From assembly GCA_910588845.1 (NCBI GenBank), contig CAJURU010000004.1, positions 110,389 through 174,388 on the forward strand: DNA of 64,000 bases. Reading direction: 5' to 3'. Source of the DNA: an uncultured Lachnospiraceae bacterium. Lineage in GTDB: Bacteria; Bacillota; Clostridia; Lachnospirales; Lachnospiraceae. Positions 15,026 through 24,482 of this stretch are shown one piece after another. The notes beneath the pieces are model-generated. The model was not told the origin of the DNA, ran no database searches, and saw only the letters and a program-made list of their open reading frames with translations. A program made the position numbers and the translations under genes. Positions within the stretch are counted from its first letter, which is position 1. Each line of letters begins with the position of its first letter.

Positions 15026-16945
15026 ATGTATTTGTTTCCTTATAAAGAAATAAAACCGAATGCAAAAGTTATCATATATGGCGCAGGTAAAGTGGGCCTT
15101 GATTTTATGCGCCAGGCGACGGCGTCCAGGTACGCGCAAGTGTTGTGTATGGTGGATAAGAATTATCGTGTGATTCAAAAAATAAGCGATGTGTCACTGC
15201 CAGTAATTCCCAAGGAGGATCTTCTGCAATTTGAGGGCAAATATGACGTGATTCTCATAGCGGCGTTCAATCAGGAGCTTGCCTTTGAGATCAAAGAGGA
15301 ATTGTGTGAGTTTGGTATATTGGAGGAGAAGATTATCTGGCCCCAAATTGCTAAGGTAGAGGACGTAGTATGGGACAAATGGCAACTTTCTGCATTGAGG
15401 GATGATGAGCAAAGGCAGAGAGCAATGGAAAGCTTTGCGCGGGAGGGAAGAGGGAAAGTCTCTTATTTTGCATATATGATCGCGGAAATTTGTATGGAGG
15501 AGGATAAAGAGAGGATTCTCACGGAAATTTTCAGTCTGACAGACAGGGAAGAGTGTTTGGAAAACAGAATTGTCATGCTGCGCATTCTCATAGAGGCGGG
15601 TGTGATAAGCGGGGAATTGACAAGAAGGTTTATTGCGCTTGCAAGGCTTATAGTGCCTTTGGATTCCCGTTATCTTCTGCTTTCTGATATTGCTATTTTG
15701 CCTGTACATTTTTCGGAATGCCTGTATCGGGAATTTTATCTGGATCTGCGTGAGGCGTATCGGGAATTGGTGGAAGCGTATGAACTTCGGGAGCCCAATA
15801 AAGATAGGGAAACTGCCGTAAGCGGAAAGAAGAAAGCGGCTGTGTTGTTCAACTGGCTGGGCGGTTCATTCGGTCATGGGGATTTCAAGAGATACTTAAT
15901 GAAAGAACTGGTAGAGGAAGGGTTTGAGGTGCAGATATTTTGCCTGGACGTCAGGCTTTGGTATTCGCAGATGTGTTTTATAGAACCGTTTGACGGTATG
16001 TCCTGCAAAGTACGTCCATCTGCATATTATGCTTCAATTCACAAAGAGATGCTGGGAGAAATGGCTCAATTCCACTATATTCAGGGAAGCACAGTGAGGC
16101 AGAGGATGCAACAGAGTATTGACAAAATATCCATCTGGAACCCGGATGTTATTATTGATATCACGGATGAGGTTGCGCCGCAGTCCTATATTCTGAATCA
16201 GTATTTTCCTGTTTATTTTGTCCCTATGCGCGGTTTTCCTTCCAGCATGTTTTTCGGAAGAAAACTGGTAGAAGGCAAGCGGGCGGCAGAATATTGTAAT
16301 GAGTTGTTCCCATCAATGTCAGAGGAACAGATGGCAGACTGTTTTATGAAAGTCGCAATGCCTGAAAAGAAAGTGGACAGGGATAGAAACGAATTTCATT
16401 GGGGAGAACGGGACTTTATTATGATAACGGTTGGAGGAAGGCTCGTCCATGAGTTGGCAGAAGATTTCCTGCGCCCAATATGCAGGATGCTTAGGAAGAA
16501 TAAGGATGTCAAATGGCTGTTGGTGGGAACGTCAAGGATTCCTATTTTGAAGAACGTATGTCCTGATTTGATGACATCCGGGCAGATTCAGGTCTTGGGA
16601 TATGAGGGCGATTTGTCAGGTTTGTTGGGGATATGCGATGTATTTCTCAACCCGAAACGAACTGGAGGGGGAATCACACAGCTTTGGGCGGCGGAGCTGG
16701 ACGTGCCGGTGATTGCAGATGCGGGCATGTGGTTCGACGAGATGGAAACTTTAGGTTGGGATAACTTATGCTGGAGCTGTGAGGAGCAGATCGAGAAGAT
16801 TCTGAGGATGAAGAACGACACAGGGTATTGCCAGTGGGTGAAAGATCAGACAAAACTAGCGCATCAGCATTGGAAAGAACGGGTGGAAGATAAAGAATTT
16901 GCAAATAGTGTAAAAGAATTTATTGGGATGATTGAAACAATATAG
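15026..16945 (+). CDS. Rossmann-domain + GT-B glycosyltransferase fusion (paralogue B), first gene beside the switch
   Basis: 639 residues, the same length as the product of 7604 and collinear with it from MYLFP to VKEFIGM. It has the glycine loop YGAGKVGLDF near residues 18-27, a helical middle and a GT-B-like C-terminal half with LNPKRTGGGITQLWAAELDVP. Nucleotide similarity is also high around both starts, indicating a fairly recent duplication. Differences are concentrated in the middle and donor-site regions, so the two may use different sugars or acceptors. AAGGATGG precedes the ATG. It is the first gene of the rightward operon and its transcription probably depends on switch orientation. 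Confidence 0.7.
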   Translation: MYLFPYKEIKPNAKVIIYGAGKVGLDFMRQATASRYAQVLCMVDKNYRVIQKISDVSLPVIPKEDLLQFEGKYDVILIAAFNQELAFEIKEELCEFGILEEKIIWPQIAKVEDVVWDKWQLSALRDDEQRQRAMESFAREGRGKVSYFAYMIAEICMEEDKERILTEIFSLTDREECLENRIVMLRILIEAGVISGELTRRFIALARLIVPLDSRYLLLSDIAILPVHFSECLYREFYLDLREAYRELVEAYELREPNKDRETAVSGKKKAAVLFNWLGGSFGHGDFKRYLMKELVEEGFEVQIFCLDVRLWYSQMCFIEPFDGMSCKVRPSAYYASIHKEMLGEMAQFHYIQGSTVRQRMQQSIDKISIWNPDVIIDITDEVAPQSYILNQYFPVYFVPMRGFPSSMFFGRKLVEGKRAAEYCNELFPSMSEEQMADCFMKVAMPEKKVDRDRNEFHWGERDFIMITVGGRLVHELAEDFLRPICRMLRKNKDVKWLLVGTSRIPILKNVCPDLMTSGQIQVLGYEGDLSGLLGICDVFLNPKRTGGGITQLWAAELDVPVIADAGMWFDEMETLGWDNLCWSCEEQIEKILRMKNDTGYCQWVKDQTKLAHQHWKERVEDKEFANSVKEFIGMIETI

Positions 16946-16976
16946 ATGGAAACTGATAAAAACAGGGAGAGAAAGT

Positions 16977-17762
16977 ATGAGAGATAAAGTGGTGCAAAAA
17001 TCAAGTTTTGAAGGGGAGATTGTGAGGTATTATAATGCGTTTTTTCTGGATGAGGAGCGTCTTGAACGTGAGATCAGCCATATTCAGAGACTGATTGAGA
17101 AGTATGCGGTCATGGAAGGGTTCCCCGCCATTTTAGACATAGGATGCGGCACAGGCGCACATGACGTTAAACTGGCGCAAAGAGGGTTCAAGGTAAAAGG
17201 AATTGATATTAGCGAGGATATGGTTGCTTTTGCGAGGAACAGTACAACAAACGAAAATGTGGAATTTAAATGTTGTAATATCCAGCAAAGTTCTTTTCCG
17301 AAAGCTTATAGTGTGTGCATTTCTCTTTCTCATGTGATTGGCTATCAGATTGAGAATTTAGAAGTGGAGAAAATGCTTTCCAATATTTTTGAGTCTCTTC
17401 AAAAGGGGGGCATATTTATTTTTAATTTTTATAATATTGCAGGTATTTTGGAGAATGGCCTGCGGGCGCAGAAGAAAGAGGTTATATTTGAAAGAGGTAG
17501 AATTTTGCGCTTTTCTAACGCAGAAATGGATTTGTCGCAGAGCGTTTTAAATCTTGCCTATAACTATTTTATAGAGGATGGAGATAAGCAATTTGAAATT
17601 GAGATTAATGAAAAAATGCGCTATTTCTCTAAAAAGGAAATGAGTTATTATATAGAAAAAGCTGGGTTTGAAGTATTGAAAATGTATAATTATATGGGTT
17701 ATAATAAGGGTGAGAGCTGGAACTGCGGCGTGGTTTGCAGGAAGGCAGGTAGTCAGGCATAG
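16977..17762 (+). CDS. Class I SAM-dependent methyltransferase
   Basis: 261 residues from ATG 16977, preceded by GGGAGAG; a longer frame begins inside the previous gene without a ribosome binding site. Motif I is AILDIGCGTGAHDVKLA, with the acidic loop VKGIDISEDMV. The C-terminal half (FNFYNIAGIL, MRYFSKKEMSYYIEKAGFEV) is like that of sugar or small-molecule methyltransferases. It follows the switch-adjacent glycosyltransferase and probably methylates a sugar of the same glycan. Confidence 0.8.
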   Translation: MRDKVVQKSSFEGEIVRYYNAFFLDEERLEREISHIQRLIEKYAVMEGFPAILDIGCGTGAHDVKLAQRGFKVKGIDISEDMVAFARNSTTNENVEFKCCNIQQSSFPKAYSVCISLSHVIGYQIENLEVEKMLSNIFESLQKGGIFIFNFYNIAGILENGLRAQKKEVIFERGRILRFSNAEMDLSQSVLNLAYNYFIEDGDKQFEIEINEKMRYFSKKEMSYYIEKAGFEVLKMYNYMGYNKGESWNCGVVCRKAGSQA

Positions 17763-17800
17763 ACCAATTATACTGTAAATTTGGCATCAGAGGAGGATGT

Positions 17801-20101
17801 ATGCTGGAGTTTGTCAGAAAAGAAGTATGGTGTATGGAGGAGGCGGAGATTACAAGAGCCTCGTTGTTAAGTTTTTTCCTGAATGGACATAGGGAAGATA
17901 TAGTTGTACTGTTAAACAGAGGCGTTTTTTGTAAATACATGACATATGAAAGTTTATTATATGATATTCCAGGGAATGACTGCTTCGTGACGGCGGGGGA
18001 GAACATATTTTACGAGGCTGAATCTTTTTTTGAAGAGAAAGTGAACAGATTGCGTCTACTTCCAGTTGTGGATTGCGGTGGCAATCTGATTTCTTTTCTA
18101 CGCTGGAATAATCAGAAAAGGGAGAACGGACAACCGGACCAGAGGTTAGAAGAGATTGAAAAGGCAGCCAGGCTGCTTCTGCGCGAATGCAGTGAATCAA
18201 TCTATTTATGGCTGCGTGATTTTTTAAAAGAACATACAGGAAAAGAATTTGTTCTACAAGGGGAAGGCTGGGAGGTATTGACGGCTTGTCAGGCAGTTCC
18301 AATGGGCGGCAATATAGTTACCATGAGTATGGAAGAGGAAATAAGCGATGCCTTAGAGCTGACGTTTGGCCGTATTCCCCAGATAATTGTTAATTCAGTA
18401 AAGTCCATGTGGGAATTGAAAGAAGCATATTACAGTTACCGTATATTTGTACGGCTGGAAAATAAGGCGGATGTAGATATTTTTACACGATTGGCGTTTT
18501 CAGGAATAAGGGTAGAAGGATTTTGCAGCAGCGGAGGGAACTCGCTTTGCACATTTTTGGATAAGCCAGTGTGGGAGCCGCAAGTTTTGCTGGAGGAGCC
18601 GGATGTGTTGCTTGTTTTCCCGGATGGGCAGGAAAGCTGGAAGGAAAAGTTTACAAATGGCAAACCTTTGTGTCTTTCCTATTCTGCGCTGTTTGAAGTA
18701 CGCAGAGAATTACAGGAACAGCAGATAGTGATATTGTACGATTCTTCCCAAGAGGCAAAAAGGATTACTGGGAATTTAGAAAAACATGGTCTTCAGGTCT
18801 GGGGATATTGTCCAATTGGGGTGTCGCAGAATAAAATTGCAGATGGGAAGATGGTCAGTAAGGAAGAGTTGATGAAGCGCGCAGATTGCTATCATATCAT
18901 TCTGGCGAGTGCGACTGTTTATTTTGAAAAGAGTCTGTATGCGCTGCAAAATAAGAATTTGCAGATATTTGTTCCCGGCAGAGATATATTTTACAGAGCA
19001 ACATTGTATATCATGCTTGGGAATGTATGCTGGTATCTGGACAAAGCGTTTCAAGCGGGTAAGAAGATGGTCTTATATGGAGCAGATACTTGTTTTACGA
19101 ACGCTTGGCTGTCCTTCTTTTATCGCCTGGGTAAAGAGGTAGATAATATTGTAAATGATATTTATGACCTGGCTTATGAGGATACGTCAGATACCTTTAT
19201 AATTTTAAATAACAAAATAGAACAATGGGTTAGTTCTTGTGAACTTTTGGAAAGCCTGGGGTTTTCTGAATTTAATGAGAATTATGCGGGCTTATACGCA
19301 GTCAGTTACCGTCATTTGGAAGAGAAGAAAGATGTGACTTTAGGACATGTGACAGGAACGCTTTTGGACAATACGAGATACCCGGGATTTTCTGTATATG
19401 GAGGTGAGGAAGCGCAGGATTTGCGGATTGTAATATTGGGTGGTTCGACTTCAACGTCAGAAGCTTACCGTGTGCCATGTTGGCCGCAGTTGATGTATGA
19501 ACGTCTCCATCATGAGGGGAAGTGTGTGACAATTTATAATGGCGCGGTGGATGGTTACACATCTTGTGCGGAACTTTATAAGTTAATCCGTGACGTGGGC
19601 AGGCTGAATCCTCATGTAGTTGTCAGTTTTTCAGGGGTGAATAACATTGTAAAAGAGGAATATCCCTATACATTTCAACATTTAAACCACATTTTTAATG
19701 ATATATTTAGAGATGATTACAGTAAAGGGCTGAGAGAGGAAGCGTTGAGTGCGGCGCAGATTTGGGTGCAGCAGGAGCAGATGATGGAGGCCATTTGCCG
19801 TTCGGTATATCATGCACAATTTTTTTGTTTTGTGCAGCCGATGTATCTCTCCAAAGGAGAACTGCTTGCCGGGGAACGGCTTAAGTTTGAGCATGATGAA
19901 TCTTATCGCAGGGCGGCTTTGAAATTTCGGGCAGAGGCATCAGAGATTGCCAGGAAGTTTGCCTGGATGGTTGATTTGCAAGATATATTGGATGAGAGCC
20001 CGGAGGTATTCTTCGACAGTATGCATGTGGACGGAGCGGGAAACAGAATGATTGCCGATGCTGTCTATGCGCATTTGATTGGAGAATTTAAGGAGAAGTA
20101 G
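17801..20101 (+). CDS. Large protein with C-terminal SGNH/GDSL hydrolase-like domain
   Basis: 766 residues. The first 450 or so are not recognised; they include a Rossmann-like strand-loop segment (KMVLYGADTCF) and resemble in style the N-terminal domain of the next gene product. From about residue 545 an SGNH-type fold is indicated: IVILGGSTSTSEAYR (block I, Ser nucleophile), VVVSFSGVNNI (block III, Asn) and FFDSMHVDGAGNRMIADAV (block V, Asp-x-x-His). Such domains remove or transfer acyl groups on glycans. AGAGGAGG stands before the ATG. No signal peptide is seen, so it probably acts on a cytoplasmic precursor. Confidence 0.65.
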   Translation: MLEFVRKEVWCMEEAEITRASLLSFFLNGHREDIVVLLNRGVFCKYMTYESLLYDIPGNDCFVTAGENIFYEAESFFEEKVNRLRLLPVVDCGGNLISFLRWNNQKRENGQPDQRLEEIEKAARLLLRECSESIYLWLRDFLKEHTGKEFVLQGEGWEVLTACQAVPMGGNIVTMSMEEEISDALELTFGRIPQIIVNSVKSMWELKEAYYSYRIFVRLENKADVDIFTRLAFSGIRVEGFCSSGGNSLCTFLDKPVWEPQVLLEEPDVLLVFPDGQESWKEKFTNGKPLCLSYSALFEVRRELQEQQIVILYDSSQEAKRITGNLEKHGLQVWGYCPIGVSQNKIADGKMVSKEELMKRADCYHIILASATVYFEKSLYALQNKNLQIFVPGRDIFYRATLYIMLGNVCWYLDKAFQAGKKMVLYGADTCFTNAWLSFFYRLGKEVDNIVNDIYDLAYEDTSDTFIILNNKIEQWVSSCELLESLGFSEFNENYAGLYAVSYRHLEEKKDVTLGHVTGTLLDNTRYPGFSVYGGEEAQDLRIVILGGSTSTSEAYRVPCWPQLMYERLHHEGKCVTIYNGAVDGYTSCAELYKLIRDVGRLNPHVVVSFSGVNNIVKEEYPYTFQHLNHIFNDIFRDDYSKGLREEALSAAQIWVQQEQMMEAICRSVYHAQFFCFVQPMYLSKGELLAGERLKFEHDESYRRAALKFRAEASEIARKFAWMVDLQDILDESPEVFFDSMHVDGAGNRMIADAVYAHLIGEFKEK

Positions 20102-20102
20102 A

Positions 20103-21731
20103 ATGATAAAAATATATGACAAAGAAGTATTTTCGTTTGACATAGGAGAATATGATAGAAGCCGGATTCTCAATCAGTGTTGGGCGAACAGCAAATGCTC
20201 AGAATTGAAATTTCTTGTATACGATGGAGAAGAGCTGATTGGCGCCATGTCTTATCAAGATATCCTGGCCGACAAGCCAGTGACGTCGAATTGCCTGAGT
20301 TTTGGAGAGGATTTGTTTGACCTCGCAAGAGAATATTTCCGAAAAAATGGGAACCGCCAGTCATGTATTCCGGTATGTCAACAAGGGGGGGGACTTATGT
20401 TCCTTCTTGTGTTTGTGGAGAACAGGCTTTTTGATGGTTTTAGGGAAGGGGAGCTATTCCATGAGTACTGGGAAATAGATTTCAATTCAGATATGAATAA
20501 CCTGGATTTTACGTTGCTGGAGCGCGCAAATGGGTTTTATTTTTTTGAATTGGAGGAATATACATATGAGCTTGCAAGTCTGATTCGGAAAATATACCCC
20601 GAAAAACAGGTTTGTTTTGGTGACAAGATGGCAAAAGAGTTTTTTCCAGAGAGCGATATCAAAATATATGAAAGTACTTGGGAGTTTCAGGAAAAGGAAC
20701 ATCCGGCAGGCTGCCTGTATATTAATTCTAAGCGTAACCAGACAGACTACAGGAGAACCATGCCTTATCTGAGCGGGCATTATGGAAGTATACAGATGAT
20801 GGAAAGCCTTCTTTGGTGCAGGAAAAGGATCAGAATGGGAAATAAGAATGAGGGAAAGACAGTATTCTTAATGGATTTTTGCACAGATACCCATGGTATG
20901 GTAGATATCTTGAGGTTTGGATATATTTGGGTAATGATTGCCCGCAGCCGTGGCTGGATTCCTGTGATGAAGCTGGATCGTTATCCCAATCAATATTTGG
21001 AAGTAGAGGGGGAAAATATGTGGGAGTATTTTTTTTGCCCGGTGTCGGAAATTTCTTTGACGGAGGCAATGCAGAGCGCGGAAGTCGTCTCAGCGTGGGA
21101 AAATGAGCTGCATTTGGGGGAGACTGTGGGGAATCCATATTTTTCTGACAGCCTTGCAATGGTTTCTGAAGAGGCGGAATTTCATCATGGAAAGGCGTTT
21201 AATCAGATTGTGAGAAAAAACAGCGAGTTAGAGCGGTTTCTTGAAGAGAATCTTTTGCCGGAATTTAAAAGCGGAGACAATCGTATTCTGGGAGTTGTGG
21301 CACGCGGAACAGATTATACGAAAGAAATGCTGGAAAAGGCGAATGGTTATATAGACAGAACGGAAGTGAAAGGTATTCAGCAAATTATCCGCAGGGCCAG
21401 AGAGTGCGCCGGTAGTTGGAATTGTAATTATATCTTTGTCGCCACAGAAGATGCGGGGTATTTTCAGCGTTTCTCAGATGCGTTTAGCGCGGGGCTTTTG
21501 TATGTTGAACAAAAGCGGGTAGAGATGGACGTGAATGATACGGAAGTGTATATCTTTGAAAAGTTGGGGTTAAAAAGAGAGGAAAAGAGAGCATTTGTCA
21601 AACAGTATCTGCTGGCAGTATACTGCCTTTCAAAATGTCAGGTGTTAATCAGTAACCGCAAGCATTGTGGGGCGGATTTGCTGGCAAAAATGTGGAATGC
21701 AGGGCGGTATGAGTATACGGAGATAATTTAA
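20103..21731 (+). CDS. Putative glycosyltransferase (fucosyltransferase-like C-terminal half)
   Basis: 542 residues if started at ATG 20103; AAGGAG lies within the end of the previous gene, and the stop TAG and start are adjacent, suggesting translational coupling. The C-terminal half has GVVARGTDYTKEML, IFVATEDAGYFQRF and VLISNRKHCGADLLAKM, a pattern like the donor-binding part of O-fucosyltransferase/NodZ-type GT-B enzymes. The N-terminal part is unrecognised and shares style with the previous protein. It is the last gene of the rightward operon, followed by a hairpin terminator at 21771-21816. The enzyme class is tentative. Confidence 0.5.
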   Translation: MIKIYDKEVFSFDIGEYDRSRILNQCWANSKCSELKFLVYDGEELIGAMSYQDILADKPVTSNCLSFGEDLFDLAREYFRKNGNRQSCIPVCQQGGGLMFLLVFVENRLFDGFREGELFHEYWEIDFNSDMNNLDFTLLERANGFYFFELEEYTYELASLIRKIYPEKQVCFGDKMAKEFFPESDIKIYESTWEFQEKEHPAGCLYINSKRNQTDYRRTMPYLSGHYGSIQMMESLLWCRKRIRMGNKNEGKTVFLMDFCTDTHGMVDILRFGYIWVMIARSRGWIPVMKLDRYPNQYLEVEGENMWEYFFCPVSEISLTEAMQSAEVVSAWENELHLGETVGNPYFSDSLAMVSEEAEFHHGKAFNQIVRKNSELERFLEENLLPEFKSGDNRILGVVARGTDYTKEMLEKANGYIDRTEVKGIQQIIRRARECAGSWNCNYIFVATEDAGYFQRFSDAFSAGLLYVEQKRVEMDVNDTEVYIFEKLGLKREEKRAFVKQYLLAVYCLSKCQVLISNRKHCGADLLAKMWNAGRYEYTEII

Positions 21732-21770
21732 AGATTTAGGTTAGGAGCCAACAGTAACATTTAAATTATA

Positions 21771-21816
21771 AAAAGGTGTAAAGTCTTAATAATTCGATAA
21801 AGATTTTACACCTTTT
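21771..21816. terminator. Bidirectional terminator between the glycan operon and a small opposing gene
   Basis: AAAAGGTGTAAAGTCTT pairs with AAGATTTTACACCTTTT with one bulged position. Poly-T/poly-A flanks on both sides allow use by both convergent transcripts. Confidence 0.8.
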
Positions 21817-21838
21817 GGACTTATACTTTATGTTATTG

Positions 21839-21973
21839 TTACTCCGTTTTACCTGTCTGTCCTTTGGCTTCAGCAATTACTTCATTGATAAGTTCTAATG
21901 CTTTGTCGCTGTTATTACTTTCAAGTAATGCTTTAATAGAAAGTAATACTGTCAAGAGTTCTAAACGTGTCAT
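21839..21973 (-). CDS. 44-residue small protein of unknown function
   Basis: The product begins MTRLELLTVLLSIKALLE and continues SDKALELINEVIAEAKG before a short polar tail. It is predicted as two amphipathic helices without a membrane segment. It has everything a real gene needs: AAAGGTGGTG five bases before the ATG, a strong promoter (TTTACA-17-TATAAT at 22015-22043 on the minus strand) and a terminator after it. I do not recognise a characterised family. It sits between two glycan operons on the opposite strand. Confidence 0.75.
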   Translation of the reverse strand: MTRLELLTVLLSIKALLESNNSDKALELINEVIAEAKGQTGKTE

Positions 21974-22014
21974 ACTTTCACCACCTTTTTATATGCCGTT
22001 AATCTGGTAGCCTT

Positions 22015-22043
22015 ATTATATCAATATGCCTTTTTGATGTAAA
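22015..22043 (-). promoter_or_regulatory. Promoter of the 44-residue protein gene
   Basis: Minus strand: TTTACA (complement of 22038-22043), 17-base spacer, TATAAT (complement of 22015-22020). It is arranged back-to-back with the promoter at 22060. Confidence 0.75.
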
Positions 22044-22059
22044 GCATTTATTCCGCTTA

Positions 22060-22088
22060 TTGACATTATTTCAGGGGAATAATATACT
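22060..22088 (+). promoter_or_regulatory. Promoter of the carbamoyltransferase operon
   Basis: TTGACA (22060-22065), 17-base spacer, TATACT (22083-22088). The start point near 22095 leaves a very short leader before the ATG at 22108. This gives the 22.1-26.8 kb genes transcription independent of the switch. Confidence 0.75.
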
Positions 22089-22107
22089 GTACAAAAGGAG
22101 AAAAATT

Positions 22108-23955
22108 ATGTATATTTTAGGCATATCAGCGCTATACCATGATGCGGCTGCCGTGTTGATTGAGGACGGCAGAATCATTGCCGCGGCACAGGAAGAAAGG
22201 TTTACACGAAAGAAATACGACATGAGAATTCCCGTTCATGCGATACGTTACTGCATGGATGCAGCGGGGATGAAAGCGGAGGATTTGGAGTGCGTCGTTT
22301 ATTATGATGATCCGAAGAAAACGTTGGACCGTTTTGCGAAAAATGTCCTTGCACTGGGAAAGGAGGCCAAGCCTCTGATTGAGCGGACATTTACTTCCAT
22401 GTATGCTCATAAATTGTGGGTTCATAAAGAGATCGGGCGCGCAGTTGGCGGGCTGGGGAGACGGGGCAAGCTGTTGGTCACAGAGCATCACATTTCCCAT
22501 GCGGCATCGGCATTTTACCCTTCACCGTTTGAGAAGGCTGTGATTCTTACGATTGATGGAGTTGGCGAGTGGGCGACGACAACGATCGGCGTCGGGGATG
22601 GGGAGAACCTAAAGTTGACAGAGCAGATATCTTACCCTCATTCCATTGGTCTTTTGTACAGCGCTTTTACTTATTTCTGCGGATTTAAGGTCAATTCCGG
22701 CGATTATAAATTTATGGGACTGGCGCCGTATGGTAAGCCGGTCTATTATGATGTCATAAAAGAGAAGATGATTGATATAAAACAAGATGGCTCTTACCGC
22801 CTGAATATGGAATATTTCGATTATGAGAACGGCGGGACGATGATTCGTGAGGAACGTTTTGCCGAGTTGTTTGGCGGCGGCAGGAGGCAGCCGGAGAGCG
22901 CGATTACCAGCCGTGAGATGAATATTGCCGCTTCCGTGCAGAAGCTTGTGGAAGAGATAATTATCCTCATTGCCAAACATGCCAAGGAGGTCTATGGGCA
23001 ACGAATTAAACACCTGGTATTGGCGGGCGGAGTGGCCTTGAATTGCGTCGCCAATGGCAAGCTGCTGCGTGAGAAGATTTTTGAACGTGTCTGGATTCAG
23101 CCGGCGGCGGGCGATGCCGGCGGCGCGCTGGGCGCAGCTCTGTATACATATTATATGGAATATCACGGCAAACGCAGCGTCGATAATTGTGACAGCCAGC
23201 AGGGAAGTTATCTCGGGCCGGAATTTTCCGTGGAGGAGATGAAATCTTATCTGCAAAAGAATGGTTACATCTACCATGAGTTCGCAGACAAGGCGGAGTT
23301 CTTTGAGAAGGCGGCGCACGAGCTCGCCTCAGAGAAGGTGATTGGATTGTTCCACGGCAGGATGGAATACGGCCCCAGGGCCTTAGGAAACCGCAGTATC
23401 ATTGCGGATTCCCGTTCGCCGAAGATGCAGTCCAAGTTAAACCTGAAGATAAAATATCGTGAATCTTTCCGCCCCTTTGCCCCCTCTGTGCTGGAGGAAC
23501 GGCTGGGAGATTATTTTGAACTGTCAGCGCCGAGCCCCTATATGCTGCTGGTGGACGAGGTGAAGAAAGATAACCAGAGACCGTTTGACCTTGATAAACT
23601 GCTTGCGGCTTCAGAAGAAGATATGCTTCCGGTAGTAAATGAGGTGCGCTCCGATATCCCGGCAGTCACCCATGTCGATTACAGCGCCAGAATACAGACG
23701 GTGAACAGGGAGCGCAATGAGCATTATTACGATCTTATCAAGGCGTTTGAGAGGGAGACGGGCTGCGGAGTAATTGTCAATACCTCCTTTAACGTCCGCG
23801 GAGAACCGATTGTGTGCACGCCGCAGGAGGCGTATGAGTGTTTTATGCGAACGGAGATGGATGTATTGCTGTTGGAAAACCTGATTCTGTACAAGGAAGA
23901 ACAGCCAACATGGACGGAGACAGAAGACTGGAGAGAAAAATATGAGCTTGACTGA
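22108..23955 (+). CDS. NodU/CmcH-family carbamoyltransferase
   Basis: 615 residues from ATG 22108 after AAAAGGAG. The N-terminus ILGISALYHDAAAVLIEDG and HHISHAASAFYPSPF are the conserved segments of the ASKHA-fold adenylating domain. LFHGRMEYGPRALGNRSIIAD and KYRESFRPFAPSVL are the conserved C-terminal segments, and GVIVNTSFNVRGEPIVCTP closes the family pattern. The enzyme uses carbamoyl phosphate and ATP to O-carbamoylate a sugar or other hydroxyl. It leads an operon with two glycosyltransferases, so a glycan sugar is the probable target. Confidence 0.9.
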   Translation: MYILGISALYHDAAAVLIEDGRIIAAAQEERFTRKKYDMRIPVHAIRYCMDAAGMKAEDLECVVYYDDPKKTLDRFAKNVLALGKEAKPLIERTFTSMYAHKLWVHKEIGRAVGGLGRRGKLLVTEHHISHAASAFYPSPFEKAVILTIDGVGEWATTTIGVGDGENLKLTEQISYPHSIGLLYSAFTYFCGFKVNSGDYKFMGLAPYGKPVYYDVIKEKMIDIKQDGSYRLNMEYFDYENGGTMIREERFAELFGGGRRQPESAITSREMNIAASVQKLVEEIIILIAKHAKEVYGQRIKHLVLAGGVALNCVANGKLLREKIFERVWIQPAAGDAGGALGAALYTYYMEYHGKRSVDNCDSQQGSYLGPEFSVEEMKSYLQKNGYIYHEFADKAEFFEKAAHELASEKVIGLFHGRMEYGPRALGNRSIIADSRSPKMQSKLNLKIKYRESFRPFAPSVLEERLGDYFELSAPSPYMLLVDEVKKDNQRPFDLDKLLAASEEDMLPVVNEVRSDIPAVTHVDYSARIQTVNRERNEHYYDLIKAFERETGCGVIVNTSFNVRGEPIVCTPQEAYECFMRTEMDVLLLENLILYKEEQPTWTETEDWREKYELD

Positions 23956-24032
23956 CAGCCTGACTAGCAGCAAGGGAATTTCTGACATGAGCTTGGCTGA
24001 CAGCCCGCATAGCGGCGGGGGATTAGAGAGAG
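23942..24032. repeat. Imperfect 45-bp tandem duplication after the carbamoyltransferase
   Basis: ATGAGCTTGACTGACAGCC at 23942 recurs 45 bases later as ATGAGCTTGGCTGACAGCC, and similarity continues for about 30 bases (ACTAGCAGC against CATAGCGGC). The first copy overlaps the 3' end of the carbamoyltransferase gene. A short open frame of 33 codons runs through it, but no ribosome binding site of its own is visible. Confidence 0.5.
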
Positions 24033-24089
24033 GCGGGCAGTGCTGATTGGATAAGATTTTGAAAGGGAGCCGGAAAAGGAGAATGATGT

Positions 24090-24452
24090 ATGGAATTGAC
24101 AAGCGATGGAAAACGGATGCTTGCATGGGCGGAGAAAAACAGTAACCCCAAGGAGCGTGACAGAATATTTGCCCCGGCGGACGATGCGGCGGACAGCTAT
24201 TATGAGAAGCGTGAAGGACAGGAGCCTTTGCTCTATGAATATGACTTTGAAGATTTTCCGCAGATAAAGGAGCAGTTGCAAAAATTGTGGGCGGGGGAGC
24301 CGGCCATGCAGGAAATATCCTTGATTTCAGCGGTTTCAGCAATGAAGCATAAGCCTGCCGCAGAGGAGGAGCAGCCGGGACAGACTACGGAAAACGACGG
24401 AATAAAACATAACGGGGAGTTTGAGATACCGGAATATGTGTATGTATTCTAA
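24090..24452 (+). CDS. Hypothetical acidic protein
   Basis: 120 residues, not recognised. It is rich in Glu, Asp and Ala, without membrane segments or cysteine motifs, with a low-complexity stretch near residues 85-105. AAAAGGAG stands before the ATG. It lies between the carbamoyltransferase and a StrF-like glycosyltransferase in one operon, so a supporting role in glycan assembly is possible but not shown. Confidence 0.6.
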   Translation: MELTSDGKRMLAWAEKNSNPKERDRIFAPADDAADSYYEKREGQEPLLYEYDFEDFPQIKEQLQKLWAGEPAMQEISLISAVSAMKHKPAAEEEQPGQTTENDGIKHNGEFEIPEYVYVF

Positions 24453-24482
24453 AAATGACGAAAGATGGAAAGAGGTATAAGC

